Source of the DNA: Cytophagaceae bacterium | GTDB taxonomy: Bacteria > Bacteroidota > Bacteroidia > Cytophagales > Spirosomataceae | Reading direction: 5' to 3' | Assembly: GCA_027491315.1 (NCBI GenBank) | Contig: JAIXWL010000001.1 | Location: 248,001-312,000 of the forward strand | Length of the DNA stretch: 64,000 nucleotides | Shown: positions 44,815 to 53,834 of the stretch, piece by piece | How the letters are laid out: each line of letters opens with the position of its first letter | Position numbering within the stretch: the first letter of the stretch is position 1 | Notes under the pieces: generated by a model | Seen by the model: only the letters and a program-made list of their open reading frames with translations | What the model was told of the DNA's origin: nothing | Databases searched by the model: none | Program-made: the position numbers and the translations under genes

Positions 44815-44989
44815 CTGTTTTCTGTTTTATGCTATACCAAACGAATTTACACGATAAATCAGATGTGGCAAGCATATTAAAATAAAAGATATGGGCTACC
44901 TCATACTCAAAACATCCAAGTAAGGATACTATAAGAAGTAAGAAATGCTACCTTGTAAGTAATTTAATTTCATTTCCTCTTACCTGTTC

Positions 44990-47419
44990 ATGAAAAAACA
45001 TTTTTTAGTTATTCTATTAACGATTACCACCCTCTCTTTAGCTTTTGGTCAAGGTAAGGTGTTATCAGGTAAATTAGTCGACAAACAAAGTCGACGAAAT
45101 ATTGAATTCGCCAACGTCAGCCTTTGGAAAAAAGACTCCACAGTTTGGAAAGGAACATTAAGTGATACATTAGGAAATTTTACTTTTAAAGAACTCCCCT
45201 CCAATCTAGCTTTCATAAAATTTCAAGCTCTTTCCTATAAAACTCGAATCATTAGTTTAGCTGAATTCTTTTCTATTAAGTCAAATGAGATTACTCTTGA
45301 AGCAGAAAATCAAACACTTAGTGAAATTATTGTCAAGGGAGAAAAAGCGGTTTCTGCTCTTCAAATAGATAAACAGACCTTTCAGACCAAGCAATTTCAA
45401 AATGCTGCCAACGGGACAGGTTTAGATTTAATGCAAAGACTCCCCGCAGTAACAGTCAATACGGAGGGAGAAATTTCCTTGAGAGGGAGTACAGGTTTTA
45501 TATTATTAATTGACGGAAAACCGTCTACTCGGACTCCCGCTGATATTTTAGCCCAAATACCCGCTAATTTGATTGAAAGTATTGAACTAATCACAAGCCC
45601 TTCGGCTAAATACGATGCCGACGGTAAAGCGGGGATGATAAACATCATTACCAAAAAAAATACGAGAATTGGAAGCGCATGGTCTGGAAACATCATGAAT
45701 GGGGGTACGCTACCTTTACGATTTAGTAGTGATCTGCAATGGAGTTTTACCGACAAAAAATGGAGTGTATTTGCTGCAGCAGATTATAGAAGGTACGATA
45801 TTGATGGCTTTCGAGTGGGAGAAATTCGTACAAAATTCCTGGATACGCTTAGCTACATGCCTTCCGAAGGCGTCAGAAATTATATGGATTTTCAATATTC
45901 CATCCGAGCAGGTGGTACCTGGCAGGCAAGTACCAATGACCTTTGGAATTGGTCTGCCTATGTAGGAGAAAAACAAACCGACCGAACCGCGAACCTTCAC
46001 TACCAGGACTTTATTCAAACACAATCAAGGGGTGACCTTTTTTCCTCTTTCCAGTCTACTATAAACCCATATAGGCAATTTTTCAACCAAAATTTATTTG
46101 TTAGATCGGGTAAATTTCAAACTTATAACGTCGATTATTCTCACACCTATGCTAATCAAGCTAAGTTAAGCCTACTGGGTTTATATGAATATTCAAAATT
46201 AGGTGGACCTCTAAATAATTATGATACCTATGAGGGCAGCAACAAGCTCTTATTATGGGAAAGGTCTACCGAAACTAGTCCTTTGAGTGCATGGAGGTTC
46301 CAATTAGATTATAGCCTACCGCTGCCAGCCAAGAATAAACTTGAATTTGGTTATCACTTTAGATATGTTAATCATCAAGGAGATTTTCTATTTGAACGTT
46401 TTGCTGCAGGAACCAATAGCTGGTACTCTGATCCTAATTACACAGATAAGATGGAATTGGCGCAAAGTATACATGCACCATATGTTCAATTAAACGGAAG
46501 TCGTCAGAAGTTTTCATATGCCTTGGGATTAAGGTCAGAATGGATGGACCGTAATCTTACTCATGCCGGAGAACCAGGTAAAACCTACACCCTAAATCAA
46601 ATATACCTATTCCCCTCTTTACAAGGAATCTGGAAATTAGAAGGAGAAAAAACCCTTCGCATGGCATATAGTAGAAGAATTGAACGCCCTTCGAGCAAAT
46701 TAATGTCGCCTTTTAAAAACCATCGCCATGCTGAAACGATTGAAACAGGAGACCCTAATTTATTACCAGAAATAGCCAATGTGTTGGAGTTAGGATTTAG
46801 TAAGGGCTTTAACAATATCTCCTTTACCGCTACGGCTTATGTTAATTTTCTACAAGATAAAGTTTTTCGGGTGAATGAAATTTATAGTAGGACAATATTA
46901 GGAAGAACCTATACCAATGCGGGAAGTTCTCAATCCACAGGAGTGGAATTTTTAACGGAAATAAGACCTAGTAAAATTTGGAGAGTATACTTATCAGGAA
47001 ATCTATATCAGTTTGATGTTCAAGGAAATTTTAGAGGAATAGAAACCCAGCAAAGCAGCTTTAATTACAATTTAAACGGTAATACTAGCCTAGACATCAG
47101 TCCTAAATTACGTTTTGTTTGGGATTTCAACTATTTATCTAGATCCGTGACTACACAAGGTTACGACTCTGATTTATTGCTTTCCAATGTTAGCATAAAA
47201 TATGCGCTTTGGGAAAATCGGGCAAATTTGAATTTACAATGCCTCAATGTTTTTAATACCAACATTCAAACCATTGTCACTCAAACACCTGATTTTTTCT
47301 CTAGTACAGATTATCGCAAATGGGACCGAGTGATTCAGTTGAGTTTTGGTTTCCGAATCAATGATCGAGGACAAAAAACGAAATCGACCAAAACAGATTA
47401 CGGAGAAAAAGATTTTTAA
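44990..47419 (+). CDS. TonB-dependent receptor of the outer-membrane beta-barrel (PF14905) family
   Basis: An 809-residue outer-membrane protein with a signal peptide ending AFGQ. A carboxypeptidase-regulatory-like domain (about 22-100) is followed by a plug region (LDLMQRLPAVTV, SLRGSTGFILLIDGKPS, SIELITSPSAKYDADGKAG) and a long barrel. This is the non-SusC class, which has no SusD partner; ligands range from siderophores and cofactors to peptides. It has its own terminator immediately downstream, shared with the convergent isomerase gene, and no obvious operon partners. Confidence 0.9.
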   Translation: MKKHFLVILLTITTLSLAFGQGKVLSGKLVDKQSRRNIEFANVSLWKKDSTVWKGTLSDTLGNFTFKELPSNLAFIKFQALSYKTRIISLAEFFSIKSNEITLEAENQTLSEIIVKGEKAVSALQIDKQTFQTKQFQNAANGTGLDLMQRLPAVTVNTEGEISLRGSTGFILLIDGKPSTRTPADILAQIPANLIESIELITSPSAKYDADGKAGMINIITKKNTRIGSAWSGNIMNGGTLPLRFSSDLQWSFTDKKWSVFAAADYRRYDIDGFRVGEIRTKFLDTLSYMPSEGVRNYMDFQYSIRAGGTWQASTNDLWNWSAYVGEKQTDRTANLHYQDFIQTQSRGDLFSSFQSTINPYRQFFNQNLFVRSGKFQTYNVDYSHTYANQAKLSLLGLYEYSKLGGPLNNYDTYEGSNKLLLWERSTETSPLSAWRFQLDYSLPLPAKNKLEFGYHFRYVNHQGDFLFERFAAGTNSWYSDPNYTDKMELAQSIHAPYVQLNGSRQKFSYALGLRSEWMDRNLTHAGEPGKTYTLNQIYLFPSLQGIWKLEGEKTLRMAYSRRIERPSSKLMSPFKNHRHAETIETGDPNLLPEIANVLELGFSKGFNNISFTATAYVNFLQDKVFRVNEIYSRTILGRTYTNAGSSQSTGVEFLTEIRPSKIWRVYLSGNLYQFDVQGNFRGIETQQSSFNYNLNGNTSLDISPKLRFVWDFNYLSRSVTTQGYDSDLLLSNVSIKYALWENRANLNLQCLNVFNTNIQTIVTQTPDFFSSTDYRKWDRVIQLSFGFRINDRGQKTKSTKTDYGEKDF

Positions 47420-47421
47420 TA

Positions 47422-47447
47422 AAAAAGCCCCGAATTCGGGGCTTTTT
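47422..47447. terminator. Bidirectional terminator between convergent genes
   Basis: AAAAAGCCCCGAATTCGGGG and the following CTTTTT form a perfect palindrome with A/T tails on both sides. It lies 2 bp after the TonB receptor stop and 1 bp from the isomerase-like gene stop, so it can end both transcripts. Confidence 0.9.
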
Positions 47448-47448
47448 C

Positions 47449-48297
47449 CTACAATGATTTAAGATAACTTATACTTAAAGGTACATTGACCATTTCATTA
47501 TCGCTCTCATCTTCAATAAAGCAATGTTCCACACCCGCTTTTTTACCTAATTGGATAATCTTTTTCCAATTTCCCTGGCCCGTTCCTACGGGAACGTCAT
47601 TGATGGCTGGAGTATGACCCGTTAAATCACCAACTACCCCCTTGCGTAAATCTTTCACGTGCATTAATTTCCAACGACCTGGGTATTTTTTCAAAAGCTT
47701 CACTGGCATTTTTTCGCCCCCTCCATGCAATGTCCATAATACATCCATTTCAAAAGAAACATAAGCTGGATCAGTCTTTTGAATAATGTAGTCTAATAAG
47801 GTGCCTTTTTCAAATGGATGAAACTCGTATCCATGGTCATGGTAGCAAAGCGTAATCCCATTTTCTTTCAAAACCTTACCCGCTTTATTAAATACGTTTA
47901 CTGCTTTCTGAGCGTCTTCTAAAGTAAAATCGTTTCCTTTATGAGGAATCCATGCACACATGACAAATTTAGCTCCCAAGACTTTTGCCTTTTGAACTAC
48001 AGCCATGGGGTCTTTTTCTAACTCTCCAAAATCTGCTCCAGTAGAGGGAATAGAAATACCCCTAGCATCACATTGCTGTTTAAATTCCTGTAAAGTCATA
48101 CCTTTAGCGCCTCCACCTTCCAACTCCGTAAAACCCATTCCTTTGATAATATCCAAGGTTTTGAGTGGATCTTGAGGAAATTGTTTTCTAAAAGTATAAG
48201 CTTGTACCCCTAATGGATAGGTGTACACTTTTTGGGCATAAGCACCCCAGCTAAGACAAATTCCCAATAGGGCAATCATTAATCGATTCTTTTTCAT
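47449..48297 (-). CDS. Exported sugar isomerase/epimerase-like TIM-barrel protein, copy 1
   Basis: A 282-residue AP-endonuclease-2/xylose-isomerase-like barrel with a signal peptide (residues 1-21, ending AYAQ). Visible landmarks are FTELEGGGAKG, LCYHDHGYEFHP, FEMDVLW, KLMHVKDLRK and HCFIEDESD, placing Glu, His, Asp and Glu metal ligands as in sugar isomerases. Exported members occur in Bacteroidota keto-sugar pathways, acting in the periplasm on 3-keto-sugars or similar. It is 12 bp after the GMC oxidoreductase gene, so this context supports a keto-sugar role. Confidence 0.82.
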   Translation of the reverse strand: MKKNRLMIALLGICLSWGAYAQKVYTYPLGVQAYTFRKQFPQDPLKTLDIIKGMGFTELEGGGAKGMTLQEFKQQCDARGISIPSTGADFGELEKDPMAVVQKAKVLGAKFVMCAWIPHKGNDFTLEDAQKAVNVFNKAGKVLKENGITLCYHDHGYEFHPFEKGTLLDYIIQKTDPAYVSFEMDVLWTLHGGGEKMPVKLLKKYPGRWKLMHVKDLRKGVVGDLTGHTPAINDVPVGTGQGNWKKIIQLGKKAGVEHCFIEDESDNEMVNVPLSISYLKSL

Positions 48298-48309
48298 GTG
48301 TATTTTGTT

Positions 48310-50013
48310 TTATAAGTTCTTTTTTTTCAATTCGTTCACTGCATGATTAGCCGCGCGTGCGGTTAAAGCCATGAAAGTTAAGGTAGGATTTTGTGTCCCT
48401 GTGGATGTCATACAGGCTCCATCGGTGACAAATACATTTTTACAAGCATGTAATTGATTCCATTCATTTAACAGGGAATCCTTAGGATTTTTCCCCATTC
48501 GAACACCGCCCATTTCATGGATATCAGCACCTGGAGCAGATTTTGAATCAGCTGTTCTAATTTGCTGAAATCCTGCTTTTTCAAACATTTCCTGCATTTG
48601 CTCTCTAAAATCTTTGACCATTTTGACATCATTTTCTGTCCAGTCACAAGAGAACACAATTTGCGGTATGCCATATTTATCTTTCAAATCGGCATGTAAC
48701 CTAATGTGATTTTGTTCCGTAGGCACTGTTTCTCCCATCATCCAAGCGGAGATATTCCATTGGCCCAATTGACGATTCAATAAGTTTTCTCGCAGCGTAT
48801 CTCCAATTCCATCTTGTTTCGAATATTCACCTCGTCCTCCTCCTACTCCCACGGCATAGCCCCGTAAAAAATCGGTCTCTTGCCTTAATACATTTCTAAA
48901 TCGCGGGATATAGGCATTGCTTGGGTTTCCTCCCGCTGTCTTTTTATCTTTAAACCCATCATAACTGGCATTTGCCGATCCGCGGTAATTATGCCAAGCT
49001 ATGTATTTCCCCAAAAGTCCTGAGTCATTTCCCAAACCCTGGGGAAACCGACTAGATATTGAATTCAAAAGTATGGCATTGGTATTGATGGTAGACCCAT
49101 TCACAAAAATCACCTTGGCATAAAAAGGAATCATTTCATGACTGATGGCATCAATGACCTGAACACCAATGGCCTTTTGCTTTTTCTCATCGTAAATAAC
49201 AGAATGTACCACCGAATGAGGTCTTAAAGTCAAATTTCCTGTTTTGGCAGCCCAAGGTAAGGTGGAAGAATTACTACTAAAATATGCCCCATAATTACAT
49301 CCTCTATTACATTGACGCTGACTTAAACACCTACCCCGACCTTGTTTAAAATGAATTTCCTGAGGATCCGTCAAGTGAGCACATCGACCGGCTATCACCC
49401 AGCGATTACCATAGGCTTTTTTTAATGTCTCTTTAAGATGCTGTTCTAAACAATTTAATTCAAATCCAGGCTGAACTATACTATTAGGTAGCTCCGCCAA
49501 ATTATCATTAAAACCCGCTATACCCGCAAAAGTCTCGACATGGTCATACCAAGCAGCTATATCTTTGTATCGTATGGGCCAATCCGTCGCAAAACCATCA
49601 CGGATAGGACCTTCAAAATCAAAATCAGACCAACGCTGCGTTTGTCTTGCCCATAATAATGACTTCCCCCCGACATGATATCCACGCGTCCATCGAAATG
49701 GTTTTTCATACACCACAGGTTGTTCATCATCTGGCAAAGCCCAATGTTTGGTTTCTTCCCGCATAAAGCCACTGGCTGAAAAACCTTGTTTGTCCGCCAA
49801 AGTAACTGTCCCACGATGTTCAAACTCCCAGGGGGCTTTAGAGGCGGTAGGATAATCTTCTACATGTTTTACTTGCCTGCCCCGATCCAAAACCAAAGTC
49901 TTTAGGCCCCGTTCACAAAATTCCTTGGCAGCCCAGCCTCCACTAGCTCCAGAGCCAATGACAATAACATCATAGGTGTTTTTCTTGGCACTATTTATAT
50001 TCAAATTGGCCAT
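48310..50013 (-). CDS. GMC-family oxidoreductase, likely sugar 3-dehydrogenase catalytic subunit
   Basis: A 567-residue FAD enzyme. The dinucleotide-binding motif GSGASGG is at 20-26, LVLDRG follows, and the substrate-domain and C-terminal GMC blocks HEMGGVRMG and GTQNPTLTFMALTARAA are present. No signal peptide is visible, so export probably depends on the Tat-like signal of its partner, encoded 3 bp upstream. A GMC protein with a gluconate-2-dehydrogenase-subunit-3-like partner is the known layout of glucoside/sugar 3-dehydrogenases (LacA/LacC type) that oxidise C3 of glycosides. The cytochrome subunit usually found with them is not in this operon. Confidence 0.87.
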   Translation of the reverse strand: MANLNINSAKKNTYDVIVIGSGASGGWAAKEFCERGLKTLVLDRGRQVKHVEDYPTASKAPWEFEHRGTVTLADKQGFSASGFMREETKHWALPDDEQPVVYEKPFRWTRGYHVGGKSLLWARQTQRWSDFDFEGPIRDGFATDWPIRYKDIAAWYDHVETFAGIAGFNDNLAELPNSIVQPGFELNCLEQHLKETLKKAYGNRWVIAGRCAHLTDPQEIHFKQGRGRCLSQRQCNRGCNYGAYFSSNSSTLPWAAKTGNLTLRPHSVVHSVIYDEKKQKAIGVQVIDAISHEMIPFYAKVIFVNGSTINTNAILLNSISSRFPQGLGNDSGLLGKYIAWHNYRGSANASYDGFKDKKTAGGNPSNAYIPRFRNVLRQETDFLRGYAVGVGGGRGEYSKQDGIGDTLRENLLNRQLGQWNISAWMMGETVPTEQNHIRLHADLKDKYGIPQIVFSCDWTENDVKMVKDFREQMQEMFEKAGFQQIRTADSKSAPGADIHEMGGVRMGKNPKDSLLNEWNQLHACKNVFVTDGACMTSTGTQNPTLTFMALTARAANHAVNELKKKNL

Positions 50014-50016
50014 AAA

Positions 50017-50523
50017 CTATACATTTACGCACCCATGGTAAAAGCCAGGTGCCATGACATAATGATAATGCGCTGTTAATACATACTCGGAGCTAGTATA
50101 TCCACGAATGGTTTCAGCCCTCAACGTGGTATAAGCCCAAAGATGCTCAGCTGATTTCTCTAAGTCCATGAGCAAGGCTTCTCGTTGAGAGGTATTACAT
50201 GCTCCAAAAGTCAGGTGATGGTTTAAATCTGCTTGAAGCGACAAAGCCTTCATCGCTGATTTTATTTTATTTTGATCCTCCACTGTATAACAATCGCTAA
50301 ATAGTTTTTCGAGAAAAAGCTCTACACCTACTCCATTTCCCCCTTTTGACTTACCCTCCGGAATGAATGTCCCTACTATCAGTCGAAGCATTTCCTTTTC
50401 TTCGTTTTTAAAAACTGAAATGGGTGCAATACTTTCTTTATTCCAAGCTTCCGCCCAGCTTGGTAAAGCGACCAAAGCCCCAGCTGAAAGGGCTAATGAT
50501 TGTAAAAGCTTTCTTCTTTTCAT
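50017..50523 (-). CDS. Gluconate 2-dehydrogenase subunit 3-like protein (LacC type), Tat-exported
   Basis: About 168 residues from ATG 50523; an in-frame start 24 codons upstream would bury the signal. It begins MKRRKLLQSLALSAG, a basic export signal resembling a Tat leader, cleaved near PSWAEA. The mature part resembles gluconate_2-dh3, the small subunit that accompanies GMC dehydrogenases and helps export the folded flavoprotein. The GMC gene begins 3 bp after its stop. Function as the escort of the sugar dehydrogenase is well supported by context. Confidence 0.82.
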   Translation of the reverse strand: MKRRKLLQSLALSAGALVALPSWAEAWNKESIAPISVFKNEEKEMLRLIVGTFIPEGKSKGGNGVGVELFLEKLFSDCYTVEDQNKIKSAMKALSLQADLNHHLTFGACNTSQREALLMDLEKSAEHLWAYTTLRAETIRGYTSSEYVLTAHYHYVMAPGFYHGCVNV

Positions 50524-50621
50524 TTTAAATTTTATGGCTGAAATTTGAATGAAATCAGTTGGAAAATTACCATTAGCTGCCCTGATTTCATTCAAGAAAT
50601 TCGTATGTGAAAATGTAGTGC

Positions 50622-51503
50622 TTATTTCAATTGACCTATTTGTTCTCGGTAATACTGAACCGATCGAATGACAGATGGCAGATTACTTGGCTTCTCTTGG
50701 GTATCTCTTTCAATATTGATATTCCCTTGAAAACCTTGGCGCTTTAACTCAGCAAAGACTTCAGGAAAATTTACTACTCCCGTTCCTATAGTTACATCCC
50801 TCAATTTTGGATTATTGTATTCGGCTATATCCTTTAAATGGATAGCAATAATGCGCCCTTGTAATTTTTTTAATGCATCTACCGGATTTATACCACTTTT
50901 AGGGTAATGTCCTAGGTCTGGGCAAGCATAAAAATTTGGATGATTTTTCATGGCTATTAATAAAGAGTCTGGTGTCCAATAGACACTTGTACCTTTCCAG
51001 TGATTATGAATGGCGACCTTAATCTTATATAAATTGGCCAAACTATCTACCCCATCCCATAAATGCACGGGAGGTTCGGCCGTTACATAATTAACTTCCA
51101 ACTCTTTGGCTATATCAAATTCCTTCTTCCAGCGGTCAATCGTTTTGCCTCCAACTAAATAGATGGATTCCATCTTGAGCCCCTTGGCTTTAATCATCTG
51201 TTTCAGTTGTCTGATTCCAGATTTTGATAAATTCATCACGGCAGAGTCTTTCAAGACAGCCCCCGCTTTTCCAAAAGTATAACCCTCAATAAATTTCAAG
51301 CCTGCGCTATCCGCTTTGGCTAATTGTTCTGGAAATGAAAATCCGTTAAATGTATATAGGGCCACACCCAAATGCCAATCTTTAGGAGCGAATTTTGCCA
51401 TATTTGATTTTTTATTCACATATTTATTGGGCTGTTTAGCTAAATTGTCAAAGGTTATACCCAGACAAAAGCTTATGGTGCAGAAGACAAGTATTTTTTT
51501 CAT
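50622..51503 (-). CDS. Exported sugar isomerase/epimerase-like TIM-barrel protein, copy 2
   Basis: From ATG 51503, chosen for the MKKILVFCTISFCLG signal peptide, the protein has 293 residues. TIM-barrel landmarks include GLKFIEGYTFGK, the VAIHNHWKG histidine pair, ACPDLGHYPKSG, IAIHLKDIAEY and INIERDTQE, giving the Glu/Asp/His/Glu metal set of this superfamily. It is diverged from copy 1. It starts the leftward operon with subunit 3, GMC oxidoreductase and copy 1, and lies 98 bp upstream of subunit 3. A keto-glycoside lyase or isomerase is the leading guess. Confidence 0.8.
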   Translation of the reverse strand: MKKILVFCTISFCLGITFDNLAKQPNKYVNKKSNMAKFAPKDWHLGVALYTFNGFSFPEQLAKADSAGLKFIEGYTFGKAGAVLKDSAVMNLSKSGIRQLKQMIKAKGLKMESIYLVGGKTIDRWKKEFDIAKELEVNYVTAEPPVHLWDGVDSLANLYKIKVAIHNHWKGTSVYWTPDSLLIAMKNHPNFYACPDLGHYPKSGINPVDALKKLQGRIIAIHLKDIAEYNNPKLRDVTIGTGVVNFPEVFAELKRQGFQGNINIERDTQEKPSNLPSVIRSVQYYREQIGQLK

Positions 51504-51667
51504 ATTGAGGTTTTTATTTTCTATGGATACACACAACCAGGTGGATCTAAATCAAATTAAATGAAAAAAATCAGTATTATCCTTATATAAAGCTGCAAAA
51601 TAACAAGGCAAACAACTCAAATTTATTCCTAAAAACATACCATTAAACATTGAACCAAACAACTACT

Positions 51668-53191
51668 ATGAAAAAAACGCTTATTCTATTACTTATTAGC
51701 TTTTATGGTTGGGGACAAGCTAAACAAAAGCCAAACATCATTTTTATTATTTCAGATGATCATACTTCTCAGGCCATCAGTGCATATGGAAGTAAATTGG
51801 CGAAGACACCCAACATTGATCGAATTGCTAGAGAAGGAGCTATATTATATAATAATGTAGTTACCAATTCCATTTGTGGTCCAAGCAGGGCCACTTTGTT
51901 AACTGGAAAATTCAGTCATAAAAATGGCTATAAGTTCAATGAAAAGAAATTTGATATTGAGCAAGCCGTCTTTCCTGAAGAATTACAAAAAAATGGATAT
52001 CAAACTGCCTGGGTGGGAAAAATGCACTTGGGTACCTTACCCCATGGTTTTGATTACCTAAATATACTTCCGGGGCATGGAAGTTACTATAATTCTGATT
52101 TTGTAGATAGTCAAAATAAAACCACGCGCCATGAAGGCTATGTCACGAATGTCATTACGCAACTCTCCAAAGAATGGCTAGACAAAAGAAATCCCGACAA
52201 ACCCTTTTTCATGGTCGTTGGACACAAAGCTACTCACCGTTCATGGTTACCTGATATTCCCGATTTAGGGGCATACGACCATGTAACATTCCCTATTCCA
52301 GACACATTTTATGATCAATATGAGGGGAGATTAGCTGCAGCAGATCAAGACATGACCATTGATAAAACCATGATTCTAAGCCAGGACCTAAAAATCCATG
52401 GTAAATATGAAGGAGTGGGCGATGGTGGCAATTTCAACCGTTTTACTCCTCAGCAAAGACCGGCTTTCTATGATTATTATGAAAATAAAATAAGTAAAGA
52501 GTTTGAGGAGAAAAAGCTAAGCGGTAAAGCCTTGGCAGAATGGAAATACCAACGATACATGAAAGACTATCTTTCAACTGCCAATTCCTTAGATAGAAAT
52601 ATTGGTGAATTATTGGAATATCTAGATAAAACAGGTTTGGCTAAAAATACCGTAGTGGTATATACTTCGGACCAAGGCTTTTATTTAGGAGAACATGGCT
52701 GGTTTGATAAACGCTTCATATATGAAGAATCGTTAAAGACCCCATTTGTTATTCGTTACCCAGGAGCCATCAAACCGGGCACTAAAGTGAGCCAAGTAGT
52801 TTCTAATGTAGATTGGGCACCAACTCTGCTGGATATTGCTCAGACTAAAGTCCCAGCAGAAATTCAAGGAAAATCTTTTTTACCTGTTTTAAAAGGTCAA
52901 GGGAAAAATTGGAAGAATGAATCCTATTACCATTATTACGAATACCCACAACCTCATCATGTTTACCCACACTTTGGTTTAAGAACAGCCCAGTATACCT
53001 TAGTTCGTTTTTATGGACCCAAAGACTTTTGGGAATTATATGACATCAAGAAAGACCCAAAAAATTTGCACAATATCTACAGCAAAAAAGAAAATGCGCA
53101 AATTATTGCCGATTTGAAAAGAGAATTAGAAAAGAAGATGATTCAGTATGATGACAAAGAGGCACTAGAAATATACCGTAAAGGCATATAA
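51668..53191 (+). CDS. Sulfatase (FGly-dependent, exported)
   Basis: From ATG 51668 (the one giving the MKKTLILLLIS signal peptide; an ATG six codons earlier is less likely) the protein has 507 residues. The formylglycine motif is CGPSR (C70-R74), and the calcium-binding aspartates are in ISDDHT (D30, D31) and the DQGFYLGEHGWFDKR block. A C-terminal DUF4976-like subdomain (YELYDIKKDP region) is present. It removes sulfate esters from a substrate, probably a sulfated glycan, in the periplasm. An FGly-activating enzyme is not visible here. The gene is divergent from the keto-sugar operon and has its own terminator. Confidence 0.93.
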   Translation: MKKTLILLLISFYGWGQAKQKPNIIFIISDDHTSQAISAYGSKLAKTPNIDRIAREGAILYNNVVTNSICGPSRATLLTGKFSHKNGYKFNEKKFDIEQAVFPEELQKNGYQTAWVGKMHLGTLPHGFDYLNILPGHGSYYNSDFVDSQNKTTRHEGYVTNVITQLSKEWLDKRNPDKPFFMVVGHKATHRSWLPDIPDLGAYDHVTFPIPDTFYDQYEGRLAAADQDMTIDKTMILSQDLKIHGKYEGVGDGGNFNRFTPQQRPAFYDYYENKISKEFEEKKLSGKALAEWKYQRYMKDYLSTANSLDRNIGELLEYLDKTGLAKNTVVVYTSDQGFYLGEHGWFDKRFIYEESLKTPFVIRYPGAIKPGTKVSQVVSNVDWAPTLLDIAQTKVPAEIQGKSFLPVLKGQGKNWKNESYYHYYEYPQPHHVYPHFGLRTAQYTLVRFYGPKDFWELYDIKKDPKNLHNIYSKKENAQIIADLKRELEKKMIQYDDKEALEIYRKGI

Positions 53192-53209
53192 AAAAACAAC
53201 AACAGGATA

Positions 53210-53242
53210 AAAAAGCCTATCGCTAACAACGATAGGCTTTTT
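53210..53242 (+). terminator. Rho-independent terminator after the sulfatase gene
   Basis: Perfect 13-bp arms AAAAAGCCTATCG (53210-53222) and CGATAGGCTTTTT (53230-53242) with a 7-nt loop. They lie 18 bp after the stop codon. Confidence 0.93.
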
Positions 53243-53834
53243 GCATTCCTGTGTTCTATAATTGTATACTGTCTTTAATCTCACTATTCATTTAAATAAC
53301 TCTAATTAGAATCATGTAAACGAGTCATCTTTTTAAAATATTAGAATCAATAGATTTCTATTATTAAATCGATTCTTCAAAACTAGGAGAAATCTTGTAA
53401 AAATTTCAATAAAATCTTAGTTATTAGTACAATTTAATAATTCAGTACTAATTTATTCACTATTGCTCGCCCTACCCAGGGGCGTAAAAATGGAGTTAAT
53501 GGTTAGGCATTTTCTTATTATTTCGAAGATTAAACTGTAATTAGTTAGTTTTTTTTATCAAAATAATGTTTAATTTTAGAAAAATAATTTTTTCTTTTTT
53601 AAGTAGCCACTATCTATTTAGGTATAGAATTTGAATTTTAGGACAAAGGAATTTGCCTTTCAAATTCAGCTCCGATGAAGCTTACCTAACTTAAAACTTT
53701 AACATGATAATTCCGTTCTAAATTTATAAATAATTACTAATCAAGTAATTCAATTGGCGTTGAAAGCATCCATCAGATTAACAATTTTAAAGTTAATCGG
53801 TTAAGAAGTTGTAAATCCTTACTAGGGGCTTTCC
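53243..53834. other. 592-bp A+T-rich intergenic region upstream of the AraC gene
   Basis: No gene is visible. Apart from a small hairpin CGCCC/GGGCG near 53470-53487 I see no defined element. The region probably contains the promoter for the membrane AraC gene, but I could not place a convincing TAnnTTTG box. Confidence 0.4.
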
